From NCBI GenBank assembly GCA_029532415.1, contig JAQOTA010000052.1, forward strand, positions 1,674,001 through 1,738,000: a stretch of 64,000 nucleotides of DNA, given 5' to 3'. A program made the position numbers and the translations under genes. How positions within the stretch are numbered: the first letter of the stretch is position 1; every line of letters begins with the position of its first letter. The notes below the pieces were generated by a model. It worked only from the letters and a program-made list of their open reading frames with translations. It was not told the DNA's origin and did no database searches. Positions 46,311 to 58,010 of this stretch are shown here, piece after piece. Origin of the DNA: Marasmius tenuissimus (Eukaryota; Basidiomycota; Agaricomycetes; Agaricales; Marasmiaceae).

Positions 46311-48150
46311 CTAGTAGTGACTGAAACTGAAACTAGCTATCCGAGTGCCGGATTCCCTCAGCCTCTTCCTCCGGTGAGCAGCCTTTTTCTCCACTAGAAG
46401 TTGTTTTATAGCTTTCCTCCTCTCGTCGTGGGTTTGCTGCTCAGAGAGTTCGGAAAGATCACGTCCGTCGTCCTCCAGTCGGAAATGTAGCCCTATCTGA
46501 TCGAGTGGCGATTCGCGAAACACCACCTGTCTCTGTGATCCGTCTTCGAGATTCTGCAATCCCTAGGAAGTTGTCTATCACCGGCCCAGCGACAGAGACC
46601 TTGCAAATGGTCACTGCCAAGTCGAAGGATCGCAGATTAGGGAGTAGGGGTTGAGAAGTTTCGTTCTTGGAATCAAAACCTGAACCGGATTGTGGATCAC
46701 TGCTGGCAACCATGAGACTGGAAAGGAACTTGGGAATGATTTCGGATTCGCATCTGTGTATGTTCTTGACGGTCATGCCCAGCCGAGTCACACTGGGACA
46801 CGCTGAACAGATATCGGAAAGCGAAAGGCTCATCAAAACAGTCACATCAACTTCGAGGCTGATGTCCGATATTGTACAAGAGGATCGCTTGACCATGTTG
46901 ATTAAGGCCGGGCCCAAGGCCACTTCCTCCTCCGCGATCTCTACCTCCATCGAGTCCGCCGAGACAGAAAGGTGTCGGAGTGATGGAAATGTGAAGATAT
47001 CGAGGAGACTAGCCACGTCAGTGGCATACTCCGAGTATGCGTTGAGGCGTCGAAGACTTTTCAGCTCTATATGAATGTCGAAGAATATGGGATCGGCCCA
47101 ATCCCGGCGGAAGTCCACGGTCAATGAATGGAGTTGGAGTGCTGCAGAGAGGTGCTGCAGTGGTCTGACATTGTCAAGTCCCTCCCTGTAGAGGATCAAG
47201 TGAATGGAGGTGAGTTGTGCCCATGGAAGGAAAGGGAGGACGAGCGGAGAGAGGGAGGTCTGGCAATGCAGAAGTCTGGGAGTGTTGTCACGTATTCCAT
47301 GCCAGAACGAGTTATCCATGTCCACAGGGTCATCTTCCTCGTTCATCATGTCCGTATCAAGTCTCAGTGTCTCTAAGAGAGGGAACTGCATATCTTCAAC
47401 ACCCCAATCGGCGGATAAGAAAGGAAGGAATTCGTATATTCCGAGAGTTTTGCAGCGAGAAAACTCTCTCGTGAGAGTTTGCATGACATCGGGGTCAGCC
47501 GCAACTTCCTCCGGATCGTACCCAATGGCGCCTCTGATGTACAGGTCCAAAGGACTTCCCTTTGACCTTTCCAGATATCGGAGAAGGCTGTCCAAGGCAT
47601 TGTAGTGGTAATGTTCATCGATATATACCGAGATGGAGGCCCACAGGTTAGGCAACCCAACGACAATTTCTCTCCACCTCCAACAGACCTGTGAGAGATG
47701 CAAGGTAGTTACTTCAGGCTGTTTCCCGTCGGTTATTCGAAGCGAGCCACCGAGAACACCTCTCGGTGCTTTGGAGTAGCTGTCTTCTGACTGCGCTGCA
47801 CAAACGAGGGTAAAGATGTGACTGAGGATTTCAACAGGCAGGCGTCGTATAGTGAGGAGCGAGCTCCGAAGTTTTCCGATGTGTTCCATAACCTTCGCCT
47901 TTTCGTTTTCTAGTTTTTCGGTGAGTAGACGAAGTCGCGTGATTTCCTGGTCGTATCGTTCGACTAGATCCTCTTCATCCTGGATCGTGTTGAGAGCTTC
48001 AACCATTTCAGTCCGTTCTGGGATATAGGTCGACCGACAGAGCTCGAAAGAAACCGGTTTTAAGAAATAGTTTGGATTGAATAAGTACTTGCATTGATGG
48101 CAGAGGACGGTGGGTCTCAACGGTACGATGATTGTGTCGGACATTGTCAC
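46311..48150 (-). CDS. F-box protein, tandem family copy 2, with C-terminal frameshift
   Basis: The start is ATG 48150 (MTMSDTIIVPLRPTVLCHQC). It shares the CHQCKYLFNPNY Cys pair, the coiled coil (VERYDQEITRLRLLTEKLENEKAKVMEHI) and the F-box (IRRLPVEILSHIFTLVC, then LSQVCWRWREIVVGLPNLWASI) with copy 3. The main frame of 563 residues ends at 46459. Homology to the C-terminus of copy 3 (the IGLCFEL and KKLRESGTRIA segments) resumes in another frame as IGLHFRLEDD and KRLRESGTRIA, ending at 46311. Aligning copies 2 and 3 by eye suggests about seven extra bases in copy 2 around 46515, which shift the frame by one. The protein may still work with an altered tail, since F-box and repeat domains are intact. 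Confidence 0.75.
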
Positions 48151-48454
48151 GAAGCTCTTTTCCCAGCTTGAGTGATGAATGTCAACAGGTCACTAAAGCT
48201 GAGAATGCACCAAAAAGTACTGGCCTGCGAGACTTCTAGAGCTCGAGGGTTATAGCTTGCTACGCCTTGTGGGTGTGATGAGGAACCAAGAAGCAACTTT
48301 ACGCGATTGACGCGAACCACGCGCTTCTAAGGCGCCTAAATAGGCTATGATACGTGCAGTGCATGCCACAGGACGTATCGAGATCTTAAATAACCGCACA
48401 GACTGAATTTGGCAAGGCCAGATAGACAACAAAGGCACTACTAGCGTACACAAA

Positions 48455-50320
48455 TCAACCTATATAACGCTGGCTACTCGTTTTCTGATGAAAGCTCAGA
48501 TGAGCTATTCTAGTACCAGATTCCCGTAGCTTTTTCTCCCTACTACGGACCTTGAACTCCACGATCTCGCGAGCAAAGTACTCCGAGTTTTCTTTCTTCT
48601 CATCTTGGATTTGTCGTCCGTGTAGGACAAAGAGCCCTACTCTTTTCAGTTCAAAACATAGCCCTATTTCTCTGAGTGAACAGACTCCGCCCGTATCCGA
48701 GACGCCACAAGGTTGGACTCGAGACTCTGCGACCCTCAAGAAGGAGTCCATCACCCGCCCAGCGATAGAGATCCTGCGAATGTCCACCGACAGGTCAAAG
48801 GACGTCAACTTGGGAAGCAAAGTTTGCGTAGTCTCGTTCTTGGTGTCAAAACCCGAACTGGAAGGTGAATCCGCGATCGTAAGACTGGACAGGAGTGTGA
48901 AAATCATTTTGTCGTCGGTTAACCCACCCTTGATGGCTAAATCGAGTCGAGCCATACTGGGGCACACCAAAAAGATACTGGACAGCGAGCAGCTCCTCGC
49001 GAGAGTATCGTCGACTTCGAGGCGCATGTCCGATACCGCACAGGAGGACCGCTTGATCATATTGATCAGGGCCGAGCCCAAGGGCACCTCCTCCTGACTG
49101 ATCACGACCTCCATCGAGTTTGCCGAGACATAAAGGTGCTGGAGGGATGGAACTGTGATGGTATTGAAGAGAGTGGCCACAGTAGTAGCATACTCTGAAC
49201 GCGCCTCGAGGTGTCGAAGACTTTTCAATTCTACCTGAATGTCGGGGAAGATGACATCGTCCTCATATCGGCGGAAGTCCACGGTCAACGAATCGAGCTG
49301 GGGTGCTGTAGAGAGATGCTGTAACAGTCTGGTATTATCAGGTTGCTGATAGAAGATTAAGTGTAATGAGGTGAGACGCGCCCACGGAAGGAAAGGAAGG
49401 ATGAGCGGGGAGAGTGGGGTCTGGCAATGCAGAAGTCTCGGAGCGTTGTCGCGTATGCCACGCCAGAAGCAATTGTCCATGTCCATGGGGGCATTAACTT
49501 CTTCCTCTACCGCACCAATATCGCCAAGGCGTAGTGTCTCTAGGAGAGGGAACTGCATATCTCCAATATCTGGAACGACCGTTAAGAAGGGAAGTGCTTC
49601 GTGCACTCCGAGGGTTTTGCAGCGAGAAAGCTCTTTCGTCAAGGCTTGCAACATAGCAGGGTCAAACGCAACTTCATCCACACCGTACCCGACGGGGCCT
49701 CTGAGGTGTAAATCCAAAGGACTTCCTTGTGATCTTTCCAAATATTGGAGAAGAATTTGCAAAGCGCCGTAATGGTAAAACTCATCGATGTATACCGAGA
49801 TGGAAGCCCACATGTTAGGCGACCCAATGAGAATCTCCCTCCACCTCCAACAGACTTGTGAGAGGTGTAAGGTGTTCACTTCAGCGTGTGCCGTACCCAC
49901 GTGAAGCGAACCACCGAGGACACATCTAGGTCTTCTGGAATAGCCAGTGTCTTCCGACCGCGCTGCACATACAAGTGAAAATATATGACCGAGGATTTCA
50001 ACGGGTAGGCGTCGTACAGTGATGAGAGAGCTGCGAAGTTTTTCGATGTGCTCCACGACCATTGCCTTTTCTTTTTCTAGTTTTTCGGTGAGCAGATGAA
50101 GCCGGATGATTTCCCGGTCGTATTGTTCAACCAGATTTTCTTCATCCTGGATGGTATTGAGGATTTGAGTCTTTTCAGTTCTTTCGGGGATATAGGTCGA
50201 TCGACGAAGCTCAAAAGAGACTGGTTTCAAGGAATAGTTTGGTTCGAATGAACATTTGCATTGGTGACAGAGTACGGTGGGTTCGAATGGTATGGACATA
50301 GTTTTTGACATGATCATCAA
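48455..50320 (-). CDS. F-box protein, tandem family copy 3, intact
   Basis: A single 621-codon exon runs from ATG 50320 (MMIMSKTMSIPFEPTVLCHQC) to 48455. Its order is a CHQCKCSFEPNY Cys pair, a coiled coil (VEQYDREIIRLHLLTEKLEKEKAMVVEHI) and an F-box (VRRLPVEILGHIFSLVC, then LSQVCWRWREILIGSPNMWASI). A long leucine-rich-repeat-like domain and a charged C-terminal helix (KKLRESGTRIAHLSF) follow. It is very similar to copy 2 and more distant from copy 1. The predicted role is substrate receptor of an SCF ubiquitin ligase. The N-terminal Cys pair plus coiled coil before the F-box is an unusual arrangement conserved in all three copies, so it is probably functional (dimerisation or metal binding is my inference). 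Confidence 0.85.
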   Translation of the reverse strand: MMIMSKTMSIPFEPTVLCHQCKCSFEPNYSLKPVSFELRRSTYIPERTEKTQILNTIQDEENLVEQYDREIIRLHLLTEKLEKEKAMVVEHIEKLRSSLITVRRLPVEILGHIFSLVCAARSEDTGYSRRPRCVLGGSLHVGTAHAEVNTLHLSQVCWRWREILIGSPNMWASISVYIDEFYHYGALQILLQYLERSQGSPLDLHLRGPVGYGVDEVAFDPAMLQALTKELSRCKTLGVHEALPFLTVVPDIGDMQFPLLETLRLGDIGAVEEEVNAPMDMDNCFWRGIRDNAPRLLHCQTPLSPLILPFLPWARLTSLHLIFYQQPDNTRLLQHLSTAPQLDSLTVDFRRYEDDVIFPDIQVELKSLRHLEARSEYATTVATLFNTITVPSLQHLYVSANSMEVVISQEEVPLGSALINMIKRSSCAVSDMRLEVDDTLARSCSLSSIFLVCPSMARLDLAIKGGLTDDKMIFTLLSSLTIADSPSSSGFDTKNETTQTLLPKLTSFDLSVDIRRISIAGRVMDSFLRVAESRVQPCGVSDTGGVCSLREIGLCFELKRVGLFVLHGRQIQDEKKENSEYFAREIVEFKVRSREKKLRESGTRIAHLSFHQKTSSQRYIG

Positions 50321-50666
50321 GCTGTTTTCCGAGAGCTTGAGTAAAACTTATTGCTGAATCATTTTATCTAAGAGCGTACCGAGTAATATGACCCTGCGAG
50401 ACTCCAAAGCTTCAGAGCTTGAGGGTCGGCGGCTTTGTGAATGTTGAACAGAGTGAGCAACTAATTAAGGAGATTAGACCATGACGCGGTTGACGCAAAC
50501 CCGAATCACGCGCTTGAGGCGCTTATCCTTGCTTACCCGACGACATAACGCGCAAAATCACAAAAGCAATCTATACACGCACATAGTGCTTGCATACTGT
50601 ACGTATCGAGACCTCTTGTTGATATACTTATACACAAGTTACTTAGGCTCACTCCGAGCTCCATCT
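50321..50666. other. Intergenic region
   Basis: This region lies upstream of F-box copy 3 and at the 3' end of the aldo/keto reductase. No gene or repeat is recognised. Confidence 0.4.
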
Positions 50667-52176
50667 TCAAGCAAAAATAGATATCCTTGGGTCGATGTCG
50701 GCGGGATCGTTCAGCTGTTTGAGGGAAGCTTTTGAGTCGCAAAAAAGATAGGTAGTGGGGATAGTACGTACCCTAATGTTCTTGTTGAGAGCACTGATAG
50801 CCTTAACTTCGTCCTCCGAGAGATCGAAGGAATCGGATTGCAAGTTTTCGACCAATCTCTTCGCGTTGTTGCTCTTAGGCACAATTGCGAGACCGCGTTG
50901 AGTGGCCCAACGGAGCAGAACTTGGGCGGGACCTGGGGATCAGGCGTCAATCACCTACTGCATGAGATTGTAGAAGGAGAGACAGACTCTTCTCATGTCG
51001 TTTAGCAGCCGTCGCGACCACATCCTGTTCAAACAAAGGACTAATACCTCCTCCCATGCCCAATTCCAGGTAACTTTGGGGTCCGAAGGAGGAGTACGCT
51101 GTTACCGCGATGCCGAGGGTCTTTGCAAGCTTCACCAAAGGCTCCTGGGTCAGGTAGGGATGAATTTCAACTTGTAAAACTTGAGGCTGATATCGGGCAT
51201 AGCGCATGACGTCGATGATGAGAGACCCTTGAGTGTTGCTAGCAGGAATAAAAGCTCAGGATGCACCTGACTTTCATGTGTCGAGATGGAATGCCTACCT
51301 GATACCAATATTCTTCGCGATGCCATCGTCGACAAGTTCCTCCATCGCGGTCCAGGTTTCTTGGTACGGAACATTGGCTGTTGTATTCAGAAATCGTGAG
51401 AATGACGGCGCAGAGCACAGAGAGAGGGAACTCACCGAGAGTCACAGTCTTCTTGTCGTCTCCCCACCACTCTGGTGGGTATCTGTGAGCAGGGTCAACG
51501 TAGGCCAACGAGACCGGGAAATGGATCAGGAAGAGATCAAAGTAGTCGATGCCCCAAAGGTCGAGTTGGGACTTCGCCATTGGTTTGACCTGATGCAGAG
51601 TCAGCCAGTGATCGTACACTCGAGTAACGGCGCAAAACTTACATGCTCCTTGGCGTGGAAAGTGTTCCAAAGCTTCGAGGTAATGACTAAGATGTGTGAG
51701 TGCAAGTGTCTGTCGCGGTTGAGACCCATTCTTACACAGATCTTCTCTCTTCACCAGACCATCGGCGATTGCACGGCGCACACCTTCTCCAGCTTCCTTT
51801 TCATTACCGTAGTCACCAGCTCCATCGAAAAGCCGGTATCCAGCTTTTATGGCGGCGTAAACAGTCTAGCAGAAGCTATGAGAAATTCCAGTTTGAAGAA
51901 TCGCTGTGTCAAATGAACCCACATCTGCACAAGTCGAGTTGGTGACCTACATAGTCGATTTCCGTCAGAGAAAACAGCCAAATATTGCGTTGATGCCACT
52001 CACTTTCCATAGCCCAAAGCTGAGAATGAGAGTTATCAGAACAATTCCACCCTTGAGAACTCTGGCGATCAAACCTACCCAATAAGTGGCATCTAAAGAC
52101 CTCCATTAGCCAGAGTGCGTGCGTTGGATGTAATCAACCTCACCTTTTGGCCTGTTCTAGTCAATACGACGGACAT
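50667..52176 (-). CDS. Aldo/keto reductase, D-xylose-reductase type
   Basis: Spliced from several short exons starting at ATG 52176 ([11 protein letters not shown]), then [19 protein letters not shown] and [33 protein letters not shown]. Family landmarks are present: [14 protein letters not shown] with the catalytic Asp and Tyr, [19 protein letters not shown] after the Lys/His part, and [30 protein letters not shown] is the NADP-binding KSN motif, and the last exon gives [14 protein letters not shown]. This matches fungal xylose reductases (xylose to xylitol, NAD(P)H). The last introns place [11 protein letters not shown] after a GTACGT donor. The closing segment and KSN motif argue against a more distant aldo/keto reductase; a general aldose reductase remains possible. 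It shares a 520 bp divergent upstream region with the ketopantoate reductase gene. Confidence 0.85.
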
Positions 52177-52696
52177 GATATTTATTCACAATTTGCAGTT
52201 GTTTCAAAGATGATGGGAGTTGAAGGAGACCAATGTCAGGAAGGGTGCACTCCTTTATAGACCAGTTTGCCCAATGCCCACTACCGTTTAAAGTCGGCTC
52301 CTTCCCCCGAAATTGTTCCATCATCATGGGACTAAAGCTTTGCCTTGAATTGGGATCCATGTGAGAGGCGTGTCCTCAGTCCCACAAGACTACAGATGGG
52401 AGAAAAAGGCACCGAATGTGTATAACGGACGCCGAAATGAGGGATAGGAAGGAAGTAACGGACCGGGACGCGAGGTGAAGCGAAGCGCGTCAGTGATCAC
52501 GTGCACCAATTTTTCTTCTCCCTCAAGTCATTCGGTGTCGACGGGGACGACCTGGTACTCCAGCCGTATATTCGACGCCTGCAGACGGTCGAGTAGCTGG
52601 AAGTGAGTGAAACTTAAACCTTGCCGCTATGGTTAATTGATTTTTCTACTCCAGGAGCTCTATGACTAGTGGAAGAACCAATTTTCTGGACGTGAC
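52177..52696. promoter_or_regulatory. Divergent upstream region of aldo/keto reductase and ketopantoate reductase
   Basis: This is 520 bp between two divergent starts. It contains a CACGTG (E-box-like) core near 52500 in GATCACGTGCACC. A possible 5' exon or leader intron of the plus-strand gene occurs around 52600-52655. Confidence 0.4.
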
Positions 52697-53932
52697 ATGC
52701 GATTTCATGTTCTTGGAATTGGATCTATTGGTTCTCTCATATCTCACCACCTGCGTCGCTCACTTCCATCTGGACACTCAGTCACCCTCATACACAGAAC
52801 TCTCCGACAAGCTCGAGATGCTCAGGACAAGGGAGGAGTCATCCGCGTGGACCGTGCCGGGGTGGTTGAAACCTCGTCGGATTTTGCCTCAGAAGTGTTT
52901 GAAGGAGTTGAAATTGGACCGCGAATACAATACAAGACGACCTCAGAAGCAGCCCAGGTGCAGAGGAACGAGAACCAGATGCACGAGAATAGTATTGAGT
53001 CCCTGTTTGTCACGGCAAAGGCAAACCAGACACTCCCAGCCCTCCGAAGACTGTCATCCCGATTATCTCCACATTCCACGATTGTCCTCATGCAGAACGG
53101 CATGGGGGTATATGAAGAACTCATCCAAGAGCTGTTCCGCAATCCGTTATCCCGACCTCACTTCATTCTCGCGTCCAACACCCACGGCGTGTATCCCAAA
53201 GCGCCATTCGAAGTCGTTCACGCCGGAGTTGGAGAAATCAAGTTTAGCATCATGCCAGATCCAGCGGGAAGGAATTTTGAAGCAGCATTCGACCCTTCCT
53301 TGTATCCGCCCGACCGACGAGGAAAGCTCTCCGACATCGTGCAGTCGGAAACGGACCCCCAATTTGCGCGATATAAAAGCTTGCGTAACTCGGTCGCGGC
53401 ACTCGTCCTTATGGACGCGCTCAATGCGACCTGGGTACCGATGGAGGAGATGCAGATTGCCATGCGACGAAAAGTGGTGGTTAACTCTGTCATTAACCCA
53501 CTCACGAGTGTCATGGGGTGCAGAAACGGGGAGATTTTCAAGACGGAAGCCGGGATTCAGATGATGCAGTTTGTTTGTCGCGAAGCAGCTCGTGTCTTTG
53601 CTGCTGAGGCGGCAGAACAAGCGGGGATTAGCTCACATCCAACCAGGACAGAAGAGGGGGACGAGGACCAGACGCTATCCTTCCGTGTGTCGCCTCTGCT
53701 GGAAGCCAAGTCTTTGGAGAAGGAATGTCTACGTATCGCTGAGGCAACGAAGCACAACATATCTTCTATGCTAGGCGACGTCCGCAGAGGATCAAGGGAA
53801 ACAGAGGTGAACTATATGAATGGCTACCTCTTGAGACTCGGACGGAAATACAACATTCCAATGCCTACGACATTGGCACTTTGGAGAATGGTCTATATGA
53901 GGTCTGCCATTCCACTTGATACGACGTTTTAG
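52697..53932 (+). CDS. PAN5: 2-dehydropantoate 2-reductase (ketopantoate reductase)
   Basis: A single exon of 411 codons runs from ATG 52697 to TAG 53932. The N-terminus MRFHVLGIGSIGSLISHHL is a Rossmann GxGxxG nucleotide-binding loop. FVTAKANQT and LMQNGMGVYEELIQ match ApbA/PanE ketopantoate reductases. The central KVVVNSVINPLTSVMGCRNGEI and C-terminal SMLGDVRRGSRETEVNYMNGYLLRLGRKYNIPMPTT are the family's substrate-binding and catalytic helices. The lysine in KVVVNSVINPL is the catalytic one by family knowledge. It would reduce ketopantoate to pantoate with NADPH, a step in pantothenate and coenzyme A synthesis. It is slightly longer than the yeast enzyme, with an insertion around SHPTRTEEGDEDQ. 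Confidence 0.85.
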   Translation: MRFHVLGIGSIGSLISHHLRRSLPSGHSVTLIHRTLRQARDAQDKGGVIRVDRAGVVETSSDFASEVFEGVEIGPRIQYKTTSEAAQVQRNENQMHENSIESLFVTAKANQTLPALRRLSSRLSPHSTIVLMQNGMGVYEELIQELFRNPLSRPHFILASNTHGVYPKAPFEVVHAGVGEIKFSIMPDPAGRNFEAAFDPSLYPPDRRGKLSDIVQSETDPQFARYKSLRNSVAALVLMDALNATWVPMEEMQIAMRRKVVVNSVINPLTSVMGCRNGEIFKTEAGIQMMQFVCREAARVFAAEAAEQAGISSHPTRTEEGDEDQTLSFRVSPLLEAKSLEKECLRIAEATKHNISSMLGDVRRGSRETEVNYMNGYLLRLGRKYNIPMPTTLALWRMVYMRSAIPLDTTF

Positions 53933-54224
53933 GAATATAGGATAGACATTAATACACTTTAATCAACTATGAAAGTCACCACTCAAAGAGAAATCTGGAA
54001 CGAACTTTGCTTTGACTTTAGACGCCTTGACGCGTGCGCGTGAAGTATCTATTTGGGTGACACGGCTGATCAGATCACTGGAAAAGGCCATCACTTTAGT
54101 GTATAGCCAGCAGAATCAATTCAACAGCTGTTCACAGCAAATCTACGGCAACCGTCAGAGGGAGGGTTTGGGTCATGTTCTCTCGACGCCCTTTCACCTT
54201 GACTTCTATCAAGACCTCATTCCG

Positions 54225-55647
54225 ATGGACAACTGCACGGACACACAAGACTGGAGGTTTATGGACCCGGATATCTCTGGACCGGGTGTAAGAGTGAGTT
54301 ATCTTCACTATGTCAGAGCTCTAACAAGATTCTAACGAGTCTGCATAGGTCAGCTTTTACTTGCAAACGTTCTTCCTAGGTTCGCCTCGTATAATGCATA
54401 AAGTCGTTTTCTAGCTAATCAGGCTCGTGGCCACCTCCTTCGCTAGTGGTCCTGGTCAACCGGTCATGGCAAGACGCGCCTATCGCACTGTGGACCTGTA
54501 TAGCGATGAGCTTCGGGCTGACCGTTGCGGTCCTCGCTAATTTCAAGTCTTTCATGACCTTACTTGAAGTCCTGCAGGTATGCAATCTAGTCTGGTGAGT
54601 CTCAACGCTCAAAGACTGCAATAACATCGCTGAGACCTTCGGACCGTACAGGTTGGCGAATATTGGAATATTCGTCTCGTTAGCTAGCTATTCCCGCCAG
54701 AAAGCAGGGAGTCGGAGAGCCAAGCCAGGGCGTCGTATCATTGACTATAAAGTCAAATTCGGAGCGATGTTCCAGACGTTGTTCTCTATGGTTCTAACAG
54801 TTGCAATGTGGTGGGTTTAGAAGTCCTTCGAGATTCAGAAAGCCAATTCAAAACGTCATCAATGATCAGGAGCCGCATAGAAGACATTGGGAGACTGGCC
54901 AACAGCAATGAACAAGACGAAGTCCGATACGTGTTCTTCGTCTGGGCAACGAAGGCGACGGGAACAGCAAAATTCGTGGGGCTTGCGTTATCCTCGCTCT
55001 TATTGGCCCTCTATACAATTCTCAGCTTGAGAGAAATGTATTCTTTCTGCTGCAATCGACGAAGAAAGGCCTCCAAAGACAAAGTCCTGATAAGTCCACT
55101 ACCTACAGAACTCAAACAAACCGCCTCTCACTCTCCTTCCTCGCCCATCGGGCGCACGTCGGATTCGGTAACTCCACCCTCACCGTCTCAACCGCGCACT
55201 CCTTTAGCAAACAATCCTCCGACTTCTGACGTTGAAGGAGTTACCGGTTCTAAACTTCGCCGCCCCAGACGCCGCCGTTGGACCTCCCACAATCTCGACC
55301 CCATGTTTGTAGGCATCCTCATAATAGAGCTCCTCGTTTGGACGTACTTTGTCGTCTCTTGTGAGAAGCTTATCGTCCTTAACGACGCTAATGACGGAGA
55401 AGCCCTTGGCTTTGGGCAGGTGGGTATCACCCTTTGGATCGCTGTATGTATCGCGAGCTGATTCAATTCCTTTCCCGCGATCCAGATTGTGGCTCTAGCC
55501 GTCGTGACCCCCTCACTACTGTCAATGGTGAGTGCCATTCGTGAGAATGGCTTTGGACGATTATCTGGCAAGAAGAAGGATCACCGGAAATCTCGCTCTG
55601 GGAATCGTAGTCGCCGCCAACCAAATGGGGTCAGCGAGGTAGTGTAG
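54225..55647 (+). CDS. Multi-pass membrane protein of unknown function
   Basis: The start is taken at ATG 54225 (MDNCTDTQDWRFMDPDISGPG). Spliced exons give VSFYLQTFFL, then SWPPPSLVVLVNRSWQDAPIALWTCIAMSFGLTVAVLANF and WLANIGIFVSLASYSRQKAG. The following exons give FGAMFQTLFSMVLTVAMW, then TGTAKFVGLALSSLLLALYTILSL and a Ser/Pro-rich loop. MFVGILIIELLVWTYFVVS and a basic tail end at TAG 55645. About six transmembrane segments are predicted. The DPDISGPGVRxSFYLQ start is a pattern I know from a basidiomycete family of unknown membrane proteins; no transport signature is seen. Exons are short and some junctions are uncertain. Confidence 0.6.
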
Positions 55648-55846
55648 TCTTTTGAAGAGTGGCTCGCCCACACTGGTTTTCGGTAGTCATCCATATGTAT
55701 CCTTAGCATCGCAACTTAACGAATTACATTCTCATCTCATTGTGCTAGCGGGAGCGACACATTGAATCCAATAACGAATGACAGATTTCTGATACACTAA
55801 GTAAAGTCCATAAAAATACCACAAGACGTAAAGCCCTTTTCCCATG

Positions 55847-57723
55847 TTAATGATCATCCGCATCTGGTGTACCCCAACGTACGAGTCTCGTCACCCCATC
55901 ATGCCATGTTGCGACTCTCCTTTGGGCAATGACGGACATAGTCGATCTGTCAGTACCAACGAACCCTAGACCCCTTGATTGGATCGCGGCGTCGATAAGC
56001 GGTGGGTACCTATTCGTTTTAGGTATTGTCACGGTCGAGAAAAACAGCGAAGAAGCAAAACACATACCAGTCGCCGTATTTAGCTTTAGTTTCCGAGTGG
56101 TCAGGTGTCTTCCATCCAAGATCGGCCACGTCCTTCCACCACGTTTGGTTTCTCTCGTCGCTGGTCATGATAACATGTTCGACTCGAATTCCTTTCTTGT
56201 CAAAGATTTCGTCCTTCACTTCTTGTACACGTCGAGCGATGACGGGTAGTGTGGCGAAACACTCATGAAGCGGAACTTCGAAGCACCAGTCTTGGAAGTC
56301 GTTGTGCCGAACATGAATGCCAATGTACTAAGGCACAGAATGATAGGGTTTAGCTGAAGTCCTCTCTTCTCATGAAGTAAATCTTACGGGAGGTGTAATT
56401 TCGCTCTCTTTGAGCCCGAGAGCTCTGTTCACGTATTCGTCGGCCAATTTGGTGATACGAGGTGCCCAATGCATGTGTCGCGCAACATGTCGCCAAACAG
56501 GACTGTAGTCCTTCTCAAACTCCCAAGACTGGAGCGACGATTAGACGCATGACTGAGTATTCAATCGTTCTGCCCACCTGTTGCGCGGCGACATAGTACA
56601 AGTAGTCGTAGCATAACATCTGCTCGTCCGGGGGAAGGGTATGTTGATGTGTAGGAGATGCGAGTGGTGGAACCAAGTTCTCCTGGCGAGTTTCCGGGAA
56701 GCCGAATCGAGCCAAAGTCCAGAATAAAGTGTGAGGATCATGAGGAGCATCTGGAACGAGACGAATCCATTCGGGAGTCTTTGTGTAAGAAATGTCTTTG
56801 GAGAGTCGTGAAGGTGAGTTGGAAGTCTTGCGTTGATCACTGATGTTCGGACTCACCGAGATGTAAAAGTCCTGGAGCAACGCTGTCCCGAGGGCCTTCT
56901 GACCCAGCCTGTGCAGTCCACCAAACGGACCAGCAACCTATATCTTCAACCTCGACGCTCTTCTCATCCTTCACCTCCCTCCACTCCAAGACAGGCTTCC
57001 CTAATTCTTTCCGGAGACGAGGCACATCAAACACATCTCCAAATGTAATCGGTGGTACTTCTCCGCCGATATGAGTGGGGACGAAAACGGGTAAGACGGG
57101 TACGCGGTCTGTTATAAGTGCCAAATAGATCAGGTTGGCCTGAGATTGGATTTCAGTTACTGGTGATTGAAAGATGGAGTTGAATGGCTACTGACATAGG
57201 TGATAACATCGTTCGCTAGAGAAGGAAAGTCAAGTCAGTGGTAGTCCCCGCTTGAATGAACGCGACTCACTCCATCCAGAATTTGGCCACGATGTCAAGT
57301 ATTGAACATCCGGGCGAAGATTGTCTATCGCATTGTTAGCCCTCAAGACTTTACGGTATAATTGTACTTGGTACCTCTGAATTTCGCAGTCGGTGGTCCC
57401 TTCAACCAATCTCGCGGGTTGAGAGGATCCAATTCCTGCTGTTGCCTCGTGTGGTTGAGAATTGGGAGATCAGGGACAACGGTTTCAGGCTCAGTTGCAT
57501 GGTCTAGTGTTGGTTGTATCCATCTATGACTTGTGTTCCACGAGGAGAGTGAGAATAGACCCAATAACGAGACTACTGCGAGAGAGGCACAGGCAGCCAA
57601 GAGAATTCGTTTCCGTTGGTGAGGTGACATTGACCGCGATTTCTTGTTTGTAGGGAGAAGTGACTCCTCAGATTCTTCTTTTGCAAGCTTTAGAATCCAG
57701 CTAGGCTTCCTTTCGGAGTCCAT
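55847..57723 (-). CDS. O-fucosyltransferase-family type II membrane protein
   Basis: The start is ATG 57723 (MDSERKPSWILKLAKEESEESL). A single transmembrane anchor (RILLAACASLAVVSLLGLFSL) after a short cytosolic tail gives type II, Golgi-like topology. The lumenal part has DNLRPDVQYLTSWPNSGW and NLIYLALITDRVPVLPVFVPTH (N-terminal lobe). YIGIHVRHNDFQDWC carries the HxR donor-binding motif. The C-terminal GLGFVGTDRSTMSVIAQRRV is the [G/N]T-x-x-Ser-x-x-S-x-x-x-x-RR region of the GDP-fucose O-fucosyltransferase superfamily. The stop is at 55847. Family knowledge: these enzymes transfer fucose from GDP-fucose, mostly in the ER or Golgi; the acceptor cannot be told from sequence. About seven introns are joined. 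It is head-to-head with a GDP-fucose-transporter-like gene, which strengthens the call. Confidence 0.8.
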
Positions 57724-58010
57724 GGATTGGATGAGCTGTCTTGGGGAAAGGGAACAAATTTAAGAAGGCATGAGGTCCGTCGGCTTGTATATTCCGTGTG
57801 AATGATACTGTTCCCGAGATCATAGAATTTACGGGTCACAAAACGGTCACAAAAGTGACAGTGTGACAATATGGCTTGTTCTCTCCGTTCCTTGGCCATT
57901 CACAAATTGCGCTCAGGCTTCCGCACCCTTATAAACATGTGTGCAAACGAATTATTCCCCTTCAGTAGGATCTCTTCGGACTTTCCTCCTTCTCGTTCTC
58001 GTTCTTCAAG
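57724..58010. promoter_or_regulatory. Shared divergent promoter region (fucosylation pair)
   Basis: Only 287 bp separates the two start codons. The stretch holds several AACGGTCACAAAA/GTGACAG-type repeated words and a CT-rich stretch just upstream of 58011. No TATA box is obvious. Its size fits a bidirectional promoter. Confidence 0.5.
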
